DNA of 64,000 nucleotides from Brachionus manjavacas. Its lineage: Eukaryota > Rotifera > Eurotatoria > Ploima > Brachionidae. Position numbers and translations under genes: made by a program. The number at the start of each line of letters is the position of its first letter. Position 1 is the stretch's first letter. Location: assembly GCA_019054805.1 (NCBI GenBank), contig JAHQIY010000002.1, forward strand, positions 2,170,001 through 2,234,000, given 5' to 3'. The notes beneath the pieces are model-generated. The model ran no database searches and was not told where the DNA came from. It was given only the letters and a program-made list of their open reading frames with translations. Below, piece after piece: positions 1-20,273 of the stretch.

Positions 1-145
1 AAGCAAATAAACTGAATTCAATTGAATTTTTTAAATATTGCCTATTTTTCTGAATCGAAAAAGTCAACAATAAATTTAATTTTCCAATTATATAAAAAAA
101 TTCACTTTCAAATTCCGTAAATTAGAAAAATTTTAAAAAATCAAT

Positions 146-3100
146 ATGTTTTTCAATCAACCTTCAAGTAGCTACGACAAAAATTGTTCCAACATTAAAG
201 AAACCACTGAGTACAATTTTACAATTTATTTTCTGATTAAATTCAAATTTAAATTAATTTAATTAAGACAAACTATAAAGGATTCCTTGGATGTATTATT
301 CGAATATATTGTCACTAGTAATTTTAAAGAAGTGATATATTTTAATTTATTAATATACAAATTTAAATTATTTTATTTCAAAAGGCTGAAAAAGTTTTGG
401 AAAAAGTAATAGATAACTCTGGTTTTGATCAAATTGAATTCTTGTGGACAATTTTGCAGCCTTTATCACATAGAGACTTTTTTTATAATGGACAGTGTGA
501 GTTTCCAGGCTATAACTTTCAAAAACTTAGTACCCCTTTTACAAGAAAATCGGTATTTATTTCTAAATCGAAATATTTCATAAATAACTAAATTTTTTAT
601 TTGAATTTAATAAATTAAGAAAAAGAAGCGGAGATACTCTAGTGCTCACATTCTAAAAAAACAAGACGCCTGGTTGATTAACAAAGATTATCAAGTCGAG
701 TAGTTTTTTAAATATATTGAAACCAAATAAATTAATTTTTTGTGTATCAGAGATAAAATCTGCGTATCAAAGCAATCTGAACGCTCGACGCTAGTAAGGT
801 TTCAGCTTCCAAAAATTTCAAATGTAACAAAAAGTTGTGGAAAAGACTCAATGGAAAAAAAATGTTTTGAGTATGTTTTTTTCTAAATAATTTTCGATCA
901 GTCAAAAAAGTGTCAAAGCGTAAATCAAAAATCATATATGAAAAGTCATATATCAGTAACCAATTCAATAACTGTCTTAAGAACTTCAATAAAATTATCG
1001 AATACAGCTATAATTTGGTCTTAGCTAGTAAATTTATCTAAAGGAGTATTTGATTGATCGGGAATCAGGATAGGAAATCTTGACAATTTAAAGTTTCTTT
1101 GACATAGTCTATTAATAATTCTGAAAAAAATGATTTCAACTTTGAATATAAAATAAAAAAATGAAATTCGTACTGTTAAGAAAATTAAAATAAAAAAGTT
1201 ATAAATTTAAAATATAAATGAATTTAAATTGATTTTTTAATTCGGGTCAAAATTTGGCACCAATCAACTTTTTGCATAATTTTTTCCAATCTTATTTTGA
1301 TAACAACCTTAGCTTTTACTTCTACAAGATATATCATCGGCTGCTGTTAATTAATTTTTTATTAAAGCTTAAAATTAGTTCTGTAAATATTCTGAATTGT
1401 TGATTCAATTTTTTAAATAAATCCATCTTCCTTAAAGTTTAATTTAAAAAAATTAAATACATTATGTACATATTCTGCAGTCTTTTCAAAAACTGTTTGT
1501 ATAGTGTTTTTTTTTAATTTCAGCATCATATCGAACTGATTATTAGAGTTAAACCGTAAGGCTGTGGCAGTTCTTTGCAATCACACCAGATTCTGTACAA
1601 TAAACCATTCATCAAGTCTTTCTTTGAAGGAATTTAATGAATTTGCTTCAACAACATTTTTTGGTAAACGGTTCCAGTCGTTTACAACCCTGTTTGTGAT
1701 AAAGTTGAACCGTGATGGAAATTTTTTAATAAGTCCTCTTGTAACCATCTTTGCATGACCCCTTAAAATATAATTATTTCTTTGAGCGTACCTGAGTTCA
1801 CTTACCAATTTAACAGTTTCTAGACTGTATACAATTTTAAAAAACTGAATCAAATCTCCTTTTCTTCTTCTCGTATCCAAAGTGGTAAGTTTCGTTCTAT
1901 TCAATCTTTCTTCATACTCAAGATTCTTAAAGGCTGGAATCAACTTTGTACCTTTTCTAATTCCTTCTTATCTTCTTTCAGGTATGGATTCCAAACACTA
2001 GCTCTATATTCATAATAAATAAATTTTTATTTATTAAAAATTTTGTTCGGTTTGGATCAGTACTGTTTTTGCACGCGATCATCAGGGTTATGCCGCTTCA
2101 TAAAAACTCATTGTAAAAGCAATTTTTGAAAATACTGCAAAAAATGTATAGATTGTATAAAATGTATAAAAATTATTCTAATAATTAAGTAAGGTAATTA
2201 TTATTTTTTTAGATTAGTTACTTTTCCAGACATCATTAATCAGCCAAATTTGCATGAATTTCCAAAATCACTTATTTTTAAAAAGGTAACATCTAACAAT
2301 AAAATGAAGTCCAATTAACTTCTTCTATTTAAGAATTCAATCAATTTAAAAGAAAATGAACTCAAGTTTTTTATTTATTCATATAGAGATGAATTAAATG
2401 GTAAATAGTTTTTTGTTATAAAGAATAAATTTATCTTTTATATTTAAAAAGATTATGAAAAAAATTCTTTTTTGCGTATCCTAATTATTCGTCTGGACTC
2501 GAGACTTCAATACTTTCTTCTCAGTCTAATTCATGTAACAATAAATTGAAGTTTTTACAATTAAATTTAAAAAAATCTAAAGGCCAAAAAATACCGAGAT
2601 TTTATAAGTCTTTTACCAGAAAATTTGTCTCTAAATATTCTGGGTCGTTTACCGATTAATGACTTGCTCAAAGCTGCTTTGGTGTCAAAAAAATGGAATA
2701 GACTTTGCAAATCGGATAAATTATGGAAGCCAAGATGCATAGACCAAATAAAAGGTACTCATTTAAATGCGAAAATATTCCTAAATATTTACTCAGACAT
2801 TTAGACTATTCGAGTTTAGTTAAAGAAGATCAAATAACTGACTGGAAAAAAATCTTCAAGCGCATTAAGCTATTAAGAAAACACTGGACCTCGGGCAACT
2901 ACAAATTGACCACATACAAAGGTCACTTACACGAGTAAGCATTTGTATTTATATAAGATAATACTCAAACTCAAACTACCAAGAGAGAATATTTGAAAAT
3001 AATTTATTTTGATAAATATTGACAAAATTTGGAAATATAATTCTTTGAGTTCATTTTAAAGGCTTAAATTGGTTTAAATGAGCATTTTTTTAGTAACATT

Positions 3101-5785
3101 TAAAATATATCCTCAAAAAAATCCAGTTCTACCTTGGAAAACAAATTTTGGCTAAATTTTACAATCTTGGCATGTTTTAGCATTTAGTGAATGTTAATTC
3201 GACGCTTCATTTAAACACAGATCCTTAGTTTATGCGTTTTTATTTGATAATTAATAGGAAAAATTAAATTCTTAAAAAAACTGAGCAACCAAAAATTATT
3301 CTTTTGAATTAATTTTTTTATCATGAATTTTTATTTTATATTCTTTATTTTAATTTCAATTAAAACAATTAAAAGTTATCCATCTATTTCATTCAATAGT
3401 GAACTAAACAGAACAAATTTAAACTTGGCATCTAATTCATCTGATGTATTCTTTAGCAGGTTGATTAGGGAAGCTTCTAATGAATCAGAGAATAAATCGT
3501 TGAGCACAGGTCTAGCAGAAGTTCCGACCAACGAAAATTCCAATTTAGATCATGAAATGACTAATTATAAAGAAACCCCTGAAAGCTTTTCGTCTCATCC
3601 AGGCGATCATTCTGCCCGACCTCCTTCCTATCAACTACAGCTCCACATGTATTCTTACAAACCGAAAAGCTTTCATTTATTTGCCAGAGAGTTGGGTGTG
3701 AAAAAAATTCTTATAGGGCTCGATTACACAGAAAAAGGGCCTTATGACAAATACATTGTCAGGATAAGATACCACGGCCACGAAGAGTATACAACTAATA
3801 AAATGAAGATACACAAAAACGAGACCAACGAGCTAGTATTGAACAAATTTCTAGACGCCCAATACATAGTTTGTATTACTTTATTTTCACTAAGTGCTCC
3901 GGAATATCCGCCGATTAGTACAAGTGATATGTGCATAGATGTAACTGCTGGTGAGAGACCGCATATCGGTGGTCATCGAAGTGCAACTGGACTTCTATCT
4001 CCTTTGTTGGTCGCTGTAGCTGCTGTATTATTGGCATGTATAGTGCTAGGTCAAAATTTAAAGGATCTTTACAATCAGAGGAAAAAAAAACTCGAAGCAA
4101 CAATCGATTCACCGAAACTAGATCTGAAAAAATCAAAGACAAAAGCTCAATTTGAGGAGTTGATGCGAGTACCTGAAGATCCAAAAATGCAAACAGCAGC
4201 TCAAAAATGTCAAATAGTAGAAAATAAGTCTTTTGGTGACTTGACCGATCCAGACTCTGTTTATTTGGATAATAAAAAAAGATACAGTATTGATGAATTA
4301 AGAGATTTGGATCAGATTAGACGAGCTAGTCGACTTAACAGTGTTGATTTAACTAGCTTACGATCAATGGGCCATCTATCAACTAAAAACAAACCTTGGG
4401 TATTTCAAAACTGAGTTTATTCTCTAAAAATATGTTGTTAAACTTTTTATTAAATAAAATATTATAAGTCTGAGTTTGAGTTTTAATTAAGTAATTATAA
4501 TTTTTGTCTTAGGGTTTTATCAGTTGCTGTAGATGGAAATCGAATGGCTAGTGGGAGCAAAGATGGCACTGCCATAATTTGGAATTTGTTGGATGGTAAA
4601 ATAAGGCAAACTTTGAGAGGCCATTCACGAGGAATTTGGTGTCTAAAATTTTTAACAAAATATCTTCTTTGTAGTGGATCGTATGACTCGTTAATAAAAA
4701 TTTGGAATCTTAAAAACGGAACATGCTCCAGAACACTCGATTCTCACACTGGTCCTGTATGGTCAATTGTTAAATGTGATTATTTTTTGGTATCAGCATC
4801 ACAAGATAGAACAGTAAAATTAAAATAATTTTTTTCCAGATTTTGTGAAATTTAGCTCAAAAGAACAGTACAAAATGATGGAAAAATTGATGGCTTTTTA
4901 CTTTAAGTTCAAAATTCCATGAATGTATCATGGTGCAACATATGCAGTAGCATACGCCGTCAAAGTCTGCTACTTTGACGGTGTATGAATAGAATGATTT
5001 TTTTTTCAAGAGTTTGGTATGTTGCACCAAGTTGCATTCATGGAACAAATTTGAACTTAATGAAAAAAGGTCATCAGATTTTCCATCATTTTGTACTGAA
5101 TTACACAAAAGCTTTTTTTCATCGATCTAATTATTAAATATTTATTTTAAGGCTATTGTATGGGACTTGAATGACTGTGATAAAGTCAATAGACTTGTGG
5201 CTCACAAAGGAGCTATATTTTGCGTAGATGCCAAAAAAGATTTAGTTGTGACTGGATCTTCAGATAAGGTTAGTAATTTAGAATTATTTTTTTTTAATTC
5301 AATTTTTTACTAAAGTTTATTAAATTATGGAATATATACACAGGAGAATGTCTTAAAAGTGTTCAAGTTGATCAGTTTGATGGTGTATCATCAATTTCTA
5401 TGAACCATAATTACATAGCTTGTGCATGCAAGCAAACAATAACTCTTTGGAAAATCGGATTTGCTTACAGTTTAGAATTAATTCGTGAGTATAAGGAACA
5501 TTTCAAAAAGATTGAATCCGTTCAAATTTTGACTACCAAATGGCTAAATAGTGAATTAATAATGATTTCAGGCAGTAAGGATGGTTTAATTAAAATTTGG
5601 AATAACAATGAGTAAAATTTAATTGAATAATAAAAAAATTTGTAAAATAATTATTTTTAAGATCAAAAAGTGTGCATACATTCGATATCCATCATTCAAA
5701 ACCAGTGAATTGTGTTTACTTTGATGAATTCAAAATTATAACATCGTCATCTGATAAATCATTAAAGCAGCTAAATTTTATATGA
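146..5785 (+). CDS. F-box/WD40-repeat protein, FBXW10-like, 15 exons
   Basis: Predicted SCF ubiquitin-ligase substrate receptor: the F-box binds Skp1 and the WD40 propeller binds substrate. Phase-consistent exons: 146-210, 268-331, 385-552, 620-699, 751-870, 957-1027, 2218-2285, 2334-2400, 2452-2534, 2583-2754, 2805-2934, 4513-4813, 5152-5268, 5316-5611, 5662-5785, giving about 641 aa. The F-box lies near residues 267-312 (LLPENLSLNILGRLPINDLL). Seven WD blades follow from about residue 363 to the end, with repeated SGSxDxxIxIW signatures. The N-terminal 260 residues (FLWTILQPLSHRDF region) resemble the pre-F-box region of FBXW10-type proteins; that subfamily call is from memory and moderate. 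Two introns are inflated: intron 6 (1.2 kb) holds a LINE fragment and intron 11 (1.6 kb) a whole gene. The stop overlaps an AATAAA signal. Least certain are the first exon, with its ATG at 146, and exons 5-6. Confidence 0.82.
1580..2020 (-). mobile_element. Non-LTR retrotransposon (jockey-like) 3' ORF fragment, broken
   Basis: On the minus strand a fragment reads EYRASVWNPYLKEDKKELEK, then after a frame break YEERLNRTKLTTLDTRRRKG ... RFNFITNRVVNDWNRLPKNV. This is the typical C-terminal end of jockey/CR1-like LINE polyproteins. The frame is lost near 1948, where family members have a few more residues between the two parts. It lies antisense in intron 6 of the F-box/WD40 gene. No reverse transcriptase core remains. 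Confidence 0.75.
3323..4414 (+). CDS. Single-pass type I membrane protein nested in an intron
   Basis: Intronless 363-aa protein that I do not recognise. A hydrophobic signal peptide (MNFYFIFFILISIKTIKS) is followed by a Ser/Asn-rich stretch. A compact ectodomain at about residues 100-210 has the rhythm of a fibronectin-III or similar beta-sandwich (YIVRIRYHG ... YIVCITLFSLSAPEYPP ... CIDV). One membrane helix lies at about 223-243 (LLSPLLVAVAAVLLACIVLG). The cytoplasmic tail of about 115 residues is rich in Lys, Arg, Asp and Ser. An AATAAA signal lies at 4453-4458. The whole gene sits inside intron 11 of the F-box/WD40 gene on the same strand; the host exons on each side join in phase around it. 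A role in adhesion or signalling is only a guess. Confidence 0.8.
   Translation: MNFYFIFFILISIKTIKSYPSISFNSELNRTNLNLASNSSDVFFSRLIREASNESENKSLSTGLAEVPTNENSNLDHEMTNYKETPESFSSHPGDHSARPPSYQLQLHMYSYKPKSFHLFARELGVKKILIGLDYTEKGPYDKYIVRIRYHGHEEYTTNKMKIHKNETNELVLNKFLDAQYIVCITLFSLSAPEYPPISTSDMCIDVTAGERPHIGGHRSATGLLSPLLVAVAAVLLACIVLGQNLKDLYNQRKKKLEATIDSPKLDLKKSKTKAQFEELMRVPEDPKMQTAAQKCQIVENKSFGDLTDPDSVYLDNKKRYSIDELRDLDQIRRASRLNSVDLTSLRSMGHLSTKNKPWVFQN
4841..5110. repeat. Fold-back MITE-like element in intron 12 of the F-box gene
   Basis: A 270-bp inverted repeat begins TTTTGTG and ends CACAAAA. The two arms, each about 110 bp, share long matches such as CAGTACAAAATGATGGAAAA and TTGGTGCAACAT-type segments. 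The centre is a second hairpin: 4951-4966 (CATACGCCGTCAAAGT) pairs with 4972-4987 with one mismatch. It fills most of a 338-bp intron, whereas neighbouring introns are about 50 bp. No coding capacity. Confidence 0.8.
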
Positions 5786-5798
5786 ATAAAAATTTATT
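5785..5798. terminator. Shared bidirectional poly(A) signal between convergent genes
   Basis: The sequence AATAAAAATTTATT carries AATAAA on the plus strand (5785-5790, overlapping the TGA of the F-box gene) and AATAAA on the minus strand (5798-5793, 15 bp past the LanC-like stop). The spacer between the two stops is 28 bp, so the 3' UTRs must be extremely short or overlap. Confidence 0.6.
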
Positions 5799-5813
5799 TT
5801 AGAAAAATTCTAT

Positions 5814-7232
5814 TTAAAATATTGGTATTAATGGAAATTCCGCATTTTGTGGATTAAGCAAATCGCTTAAAAAGCAAACAGTACCTGCGAGACCTTCGAA
5901 CAAACTGAAAGGTGAATCAGGTACTCGAGCTTCATCTTTAAACTGTTTTGTACTCAAAAATTCAGCGAATTTATTCGCTCTATACAAATATCTGGGATCT
6001 CTAGTCAAGCGATACAAAATTAGAAATGTATAGCCATTACCAGCCACACCGTGACATATTCCTGGGCCTTTTCTAAGCAGTCCATAGTTCCAAATAAGCT
6101 CTCCACATTTGATACACGAATTTAAATATTTTTGATCTTTATAGTGTAAAAAAGCTTTAGCCATAAGAAATATTACACCACCTGCTCCATGGCACCAATG
6201 TATCCTCTCTTGACTGTCATGTCTAGGTTTAATGTGGCTAATTTCATCCATTGCAGTTGGAAAATTTCCATTTTGCTTTTGCAATGAAAGAATAAAATCA
6301 ACCGATCGCTTGACATAAAGATCTGCTTCAGGATGCTTGCTCAAGTATTCTGGATAACTAAGCAAAATTTGCAAAATTCCTGATAGACCATGAGCTGCAC
6401 CTTTAAAAAATTCTTTGAAAATTAGAATATTATTTATTTACTACCTAAATATTCCGTGTTGTGATAGGCATACATTAAAGGACTAGGAGAATTTATTTTG
6501 TTTGAGTACACACAACCTGATCTTATAACTGAGTTACAAATTCGATTAATTTCAAATTTTGGCAAAACCTTTTTTTAATTTAATAATCTAAATAATTAAT
6601 TTAGTCAAAAAAATACCTCTAATTTAAAATATTTTTTAATTAAAAGAAGACCACTTAAATGCAAAACTACTTTTATTTTTTATTGAGAAACCTTTTTCTT
6701 ACCAAAGATATCCTGCTCTTCCGACGAATAACTCGTCCGAACCATTGGGCAAAAAGTCGACTGTCTCACATATCCTGGCCAAATTTGCATAATGCTGAGC
6801 ATAGCGTTGAGCATGATTTTCTTCGCCTAGAATTTTAGAAGCAATAAATCCCATTATGTAAAGTCCACCTTTGCCGCTTAAAAAAGCGGCGTCTTTAGAG
6901 CCAGAGTATGGGTTCATTTCCACATATTCTTCATTTGCAGCTATACAGCTCTTGACATAATGTTTTAGCTGATGGTTATTATTCTCGAATTGATTATTAG
7001 ATAATAATTTGTAGCACATGAATATAAGGCCCAAATTTCCAGTGTAAACTTTTCCATCGCAATACTTGGAGCTTGAATTTGGTTTCAAATGAAGAATGCA
7101 TTCAGATGCTTTTTCTTCCATGTATTCTCTGCAGTATTTTTTATTGACTAAATCATTTATAGTGACATTTTGAGCAGGTTTGTAATCAGGATACGGGTTT
7201 AGGAAGAATCGATCTGTGTTTCCTCTAAGCAT
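5814..7232 (-). CDS. LANCL: LanC-like protein (LANCL family), 4 exons
   Basis: Eukaryotic LanC-like protein. The family adds glutathione to dehydroamino acids in damaged proteins and has a Zn-binding alpha/alpha barrel. Exons on the minus strand: 7232-6703, about 6666-6617, 6568-6445, 6400-5814. Visible hallmarks are NPYPDY near the start, GRAGYL, SPLMYAYHNTEYLGAAHGL, and the zinc ligands in HWCHGAGGV (Cys) and GICHGVAGN (Cys-His). The C-terminus has SPFSLFEGLAGTVCFLSDLL, as in animal LANCL1/2. Length is about 430 aa, close to the family's 400-450. The exon 1 to exon 2 junction is odd: the obvious donor at 6702 leaves two bases, but the frame of exon 2 (LHLSGLLLIKKYFKLE) from the nearest AG needs one. 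Either a splice site is misread or there is a one-base shift. Confidence 0.9.
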
Positions 7233-7630
7233 TTTAGTGAATTTTTAAATTTTAGATCTAAATTATGATTATTGAAATTTTCGATTTTATGCAAAATTTG
7301 AATTAGTAGTTCTTTTATGGCTAGTTTTATGACTAATTTAGAAGAAAGAAGCTGTGATTATTTGTTCGAAATTATTAAGCCATTTCTTAATATATCTCAA
7401 AAAAGGATTAGATAAATAAAACCACTTTTGGAAATAATAATTTTAATTATTTTATTCTCTAAATAGAAGAACATTCCTTAAATTAATGCTCTAGATTGTT
7501 CAAAGAATGTGTATAAATTTTAATTAAGCTATTTTTAGTTTTGAAGTAAAATATTCTTCAAAAATTATAATTTTATCATTGAATATAGAATTGGTATATA
7601 TGGATGCACAAAGAAAAAAATTTAAATAGC
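7233..7630. other. Intergenic, AT-rich, no gene seen
   Basis: This is upstream DNA of the LanC-like gene and of the tRNA gene. I see no coding frame, repeat or RNA structure. Confidence 0.6.
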
Positions 7631-7702
7631 GGCGCCGTGGCTTAGTGGCTAAAGCGCCTGTCTAGTAAACAGGAGATCCCGGGTTCGATTCCCGGCGGTG
7701 CC
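7631..7702 (+). tRNA. trnT-AGU: tRNA-Thr (anticodon AGT)
   Basis: A 72-nt cloverleaf. The acceptor stem GGCGCCG pairs with CGGTGCC (one G-T). The D arm is GCTT/AAGC. The anticodon stem CCTGT/ACAGG encloses loop CTAGTAA, so the anticodon is AGT (A34 would be edited to inosine). The T arm CCGGG/CCCGG has loop TTCGATT. Internal A box (TGGCTTAGTGG) and B box (GGTTCGATTCC) match Pol III consensus. No intron. Confidence 0.97.
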
Positions 7703-7709
7703 TTTTTTT
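7703..7709 (+). terminator. RNA polymerase III terminator (T7)
   Basis: A run of seven T starts immediately after the tRNA 3' end, the standard Pol III stop signal. Confidence 0.85.
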
Positions 7710-8007
7710 ATAAATATTCCAACACAAAATTTATTTTTCTGTTAAGATCACTACATTTAAAAAATCTTTTATTCAATTTGGTTAAGTGATGGTCATTTGT
7801 GTTGCTCTTTTGAAGTAATAAGTTTTTCGATTCTATTTCTCAAGAAATAATAGAAAAATTCCATCATTAAACAATTTTTGTTTTGAAGGTATTGTTGAAA
7901 CAAAATTTTTTTAAAAAATTTTATTTAATTTAAGACTAAATCTCAAAGGTTATTGTTTCAATTTCACGAAATAAGTTTAGCTAATTGTATATTAATAAAA
8001 ATTGTGT

Positions 8008-8352
8008 TCATTTTTCCATTTCGTATAATAATTCAACTGTTTCTTGTTTTCCATTTTCTTTTTCTGGCCACCATTTCAAAAACTTTTCAAGCCTCCTTTT
8101 TTTTTCGGTATTTGCCAAAAGATTCCAAACACCATGCTTTACCAAGCAATTTTTATAAAAATCGGACACTTCATAATCACCGGTTTCAATCATTGCAAGC
8201 ACATTCGTCAAGCCCAAACTCTTTTAAAACTTTAACTATATTTTTTCTAATATGGTTGCAGCATAATAGAAAGTCAGTTTTGATGAATGTCTTTTTTAGG
8301 GCTCCTTTTAAGCTTTCATTATCGTCTGTTATTATTCTTGTTTTCCAGGCCT
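8008..8352 (-). pseudogene. MULE-type transposase fragment, frameshifted
   Basis: The minus-strand reading has WKTRIITDDNESLKGALKKT followed by FLLCCNHIRKNIVKVLKEFG. This has the pattern of the MULE transposase domain (TDxxxxLxxA... LLCxxHxxxN). The frame ends at 8196 or so and resumes in another frame (TNVLAMIETGDYEVSDFYKN ... WWPEKENGKQE) to a stop at 8008. The fragment is short, broken and lacks the DDE core N-terminus, so it is a relic. The family call is by motif only. Confidence 0.5.
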
Positions 8353-8390
8353 GAAAGTTAAAGGTATAATATTAGAAGAAACTCCAAAAT

Positions 8391-8678
8391 TTGGTGCAAG
8401 AAAGTGTAGCAAATTGTAGTAAGCGATTTAATTATTTTACAAACAGAGTTGTTGGTGTTTGGAATAAGTTGCCAGAAGAAATTGTGAGTGCAACTAGTCT
8501 AAACAGCTTTAAAGCAAAGATTGACGCTTGGATCTATAGCTCAGTAGATCTTTGCTTGGACCAGCTGCAAATTTCAGTAATCACTAATACTACTACAATT
8601 CGAAAATTTCTGGATAAAAATTTCGTTCATGAAAAGACCGCTTTAAAATACTTTATAACTAAGAGAAAAAATAATTGA
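8391..8678 (+). mobile_element. Non-LTR retrotransposon (jockey-like) 3' ORF fragment
   Basis: The peptide RFNYFTNRVVGVWNKLPEEI, then SATSLNSFKAKIDAW, matches the C-terminal tail seen in the copy at 1580-2020. Only the last about 90 codons survive, ending with a stop at 8676-8678. It is on the plus strand, beside and opposite to the MULE relic, so insertions are piled up here. Confidence 0.75.
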
Positions 8679-9341
8679 AATTTTTTTAAAATTTTTATTA
8701 TTGAAAAATTATATTTATATTAAATTTTAAACTGATTAAATTAAATTTGTTTAAATTGTTTATTATCATCATAAATCATAATCATTAACAATACAAACAG
8801 TAGCCCAAAAAAAAAAGAAACACATCAATCTATTAAGGAAAATATTAAATCATTTGAATTGTTTGATAAACAAAATTAAAGGAAGCTAAAATTTCGAAAC
8901 AAAAAAAAATCATATCCTCTTGGGAGACAGTATTAAACAAAGTTTTAAAAAAGAAACGCTCTGCTCTATCCAGAGCACATTTCTTTTTGTTTTATTTGTA
9001 AATAGATTAAAATAATCGTGTTTATTCAATCTTTTTAAGTTTTTGTTAAAAATAAATTTTAAAATATTTGTACTAAATATCATCCCAAAAAGAAAATACA
9101 CACAAGAAGAAAAATATTTAAGCGTTAGGAGCTAATAGTTGACATCGCATAGTCTAAACATTGAACATTATTCGATACATTAATTGTTTCTTTTTCTAGT
9201 CTATTCTAAAATCTCCTGCCACTTCCAAGACCATTTGGTAATAAATAAATTTTTAAAATTTTTATTAAATTCCATTTTTTTTGTTAAAAGAGAAAAATAC
9301 GAAAAAAGACATTTAAAATTTAGAAGAATTAAGAACTTGAT
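8679..9341. other. Intergenic / beta-spectrin 3' UTR region
   Basis: AT-rich DNA between the LINE fragment and the spectrin stop codon. The part near 9341 must include the spectrin 3' UTR. No supported gene; the minus ORF at 8910-9101 has no recognisable content. Confidence 0.5.

Positions 9342-20273
<10,932 letters not shown>

Noticed and set aside
146-703. Separate small gene ending at the TAG at 701-703
   Set aside because: A donor at 700 (GTAGTT) and an acceptor at 750 join it in phase to further exons leading into the F-box gene, so I treat it as the 5' part of that gene. cDNA would decide.
747-989. Minus-strand 80-codon frame
   Set aside because: Antisense to exons 5 and 6 of the F-box gene; Phe/Leu-rich with no domain.
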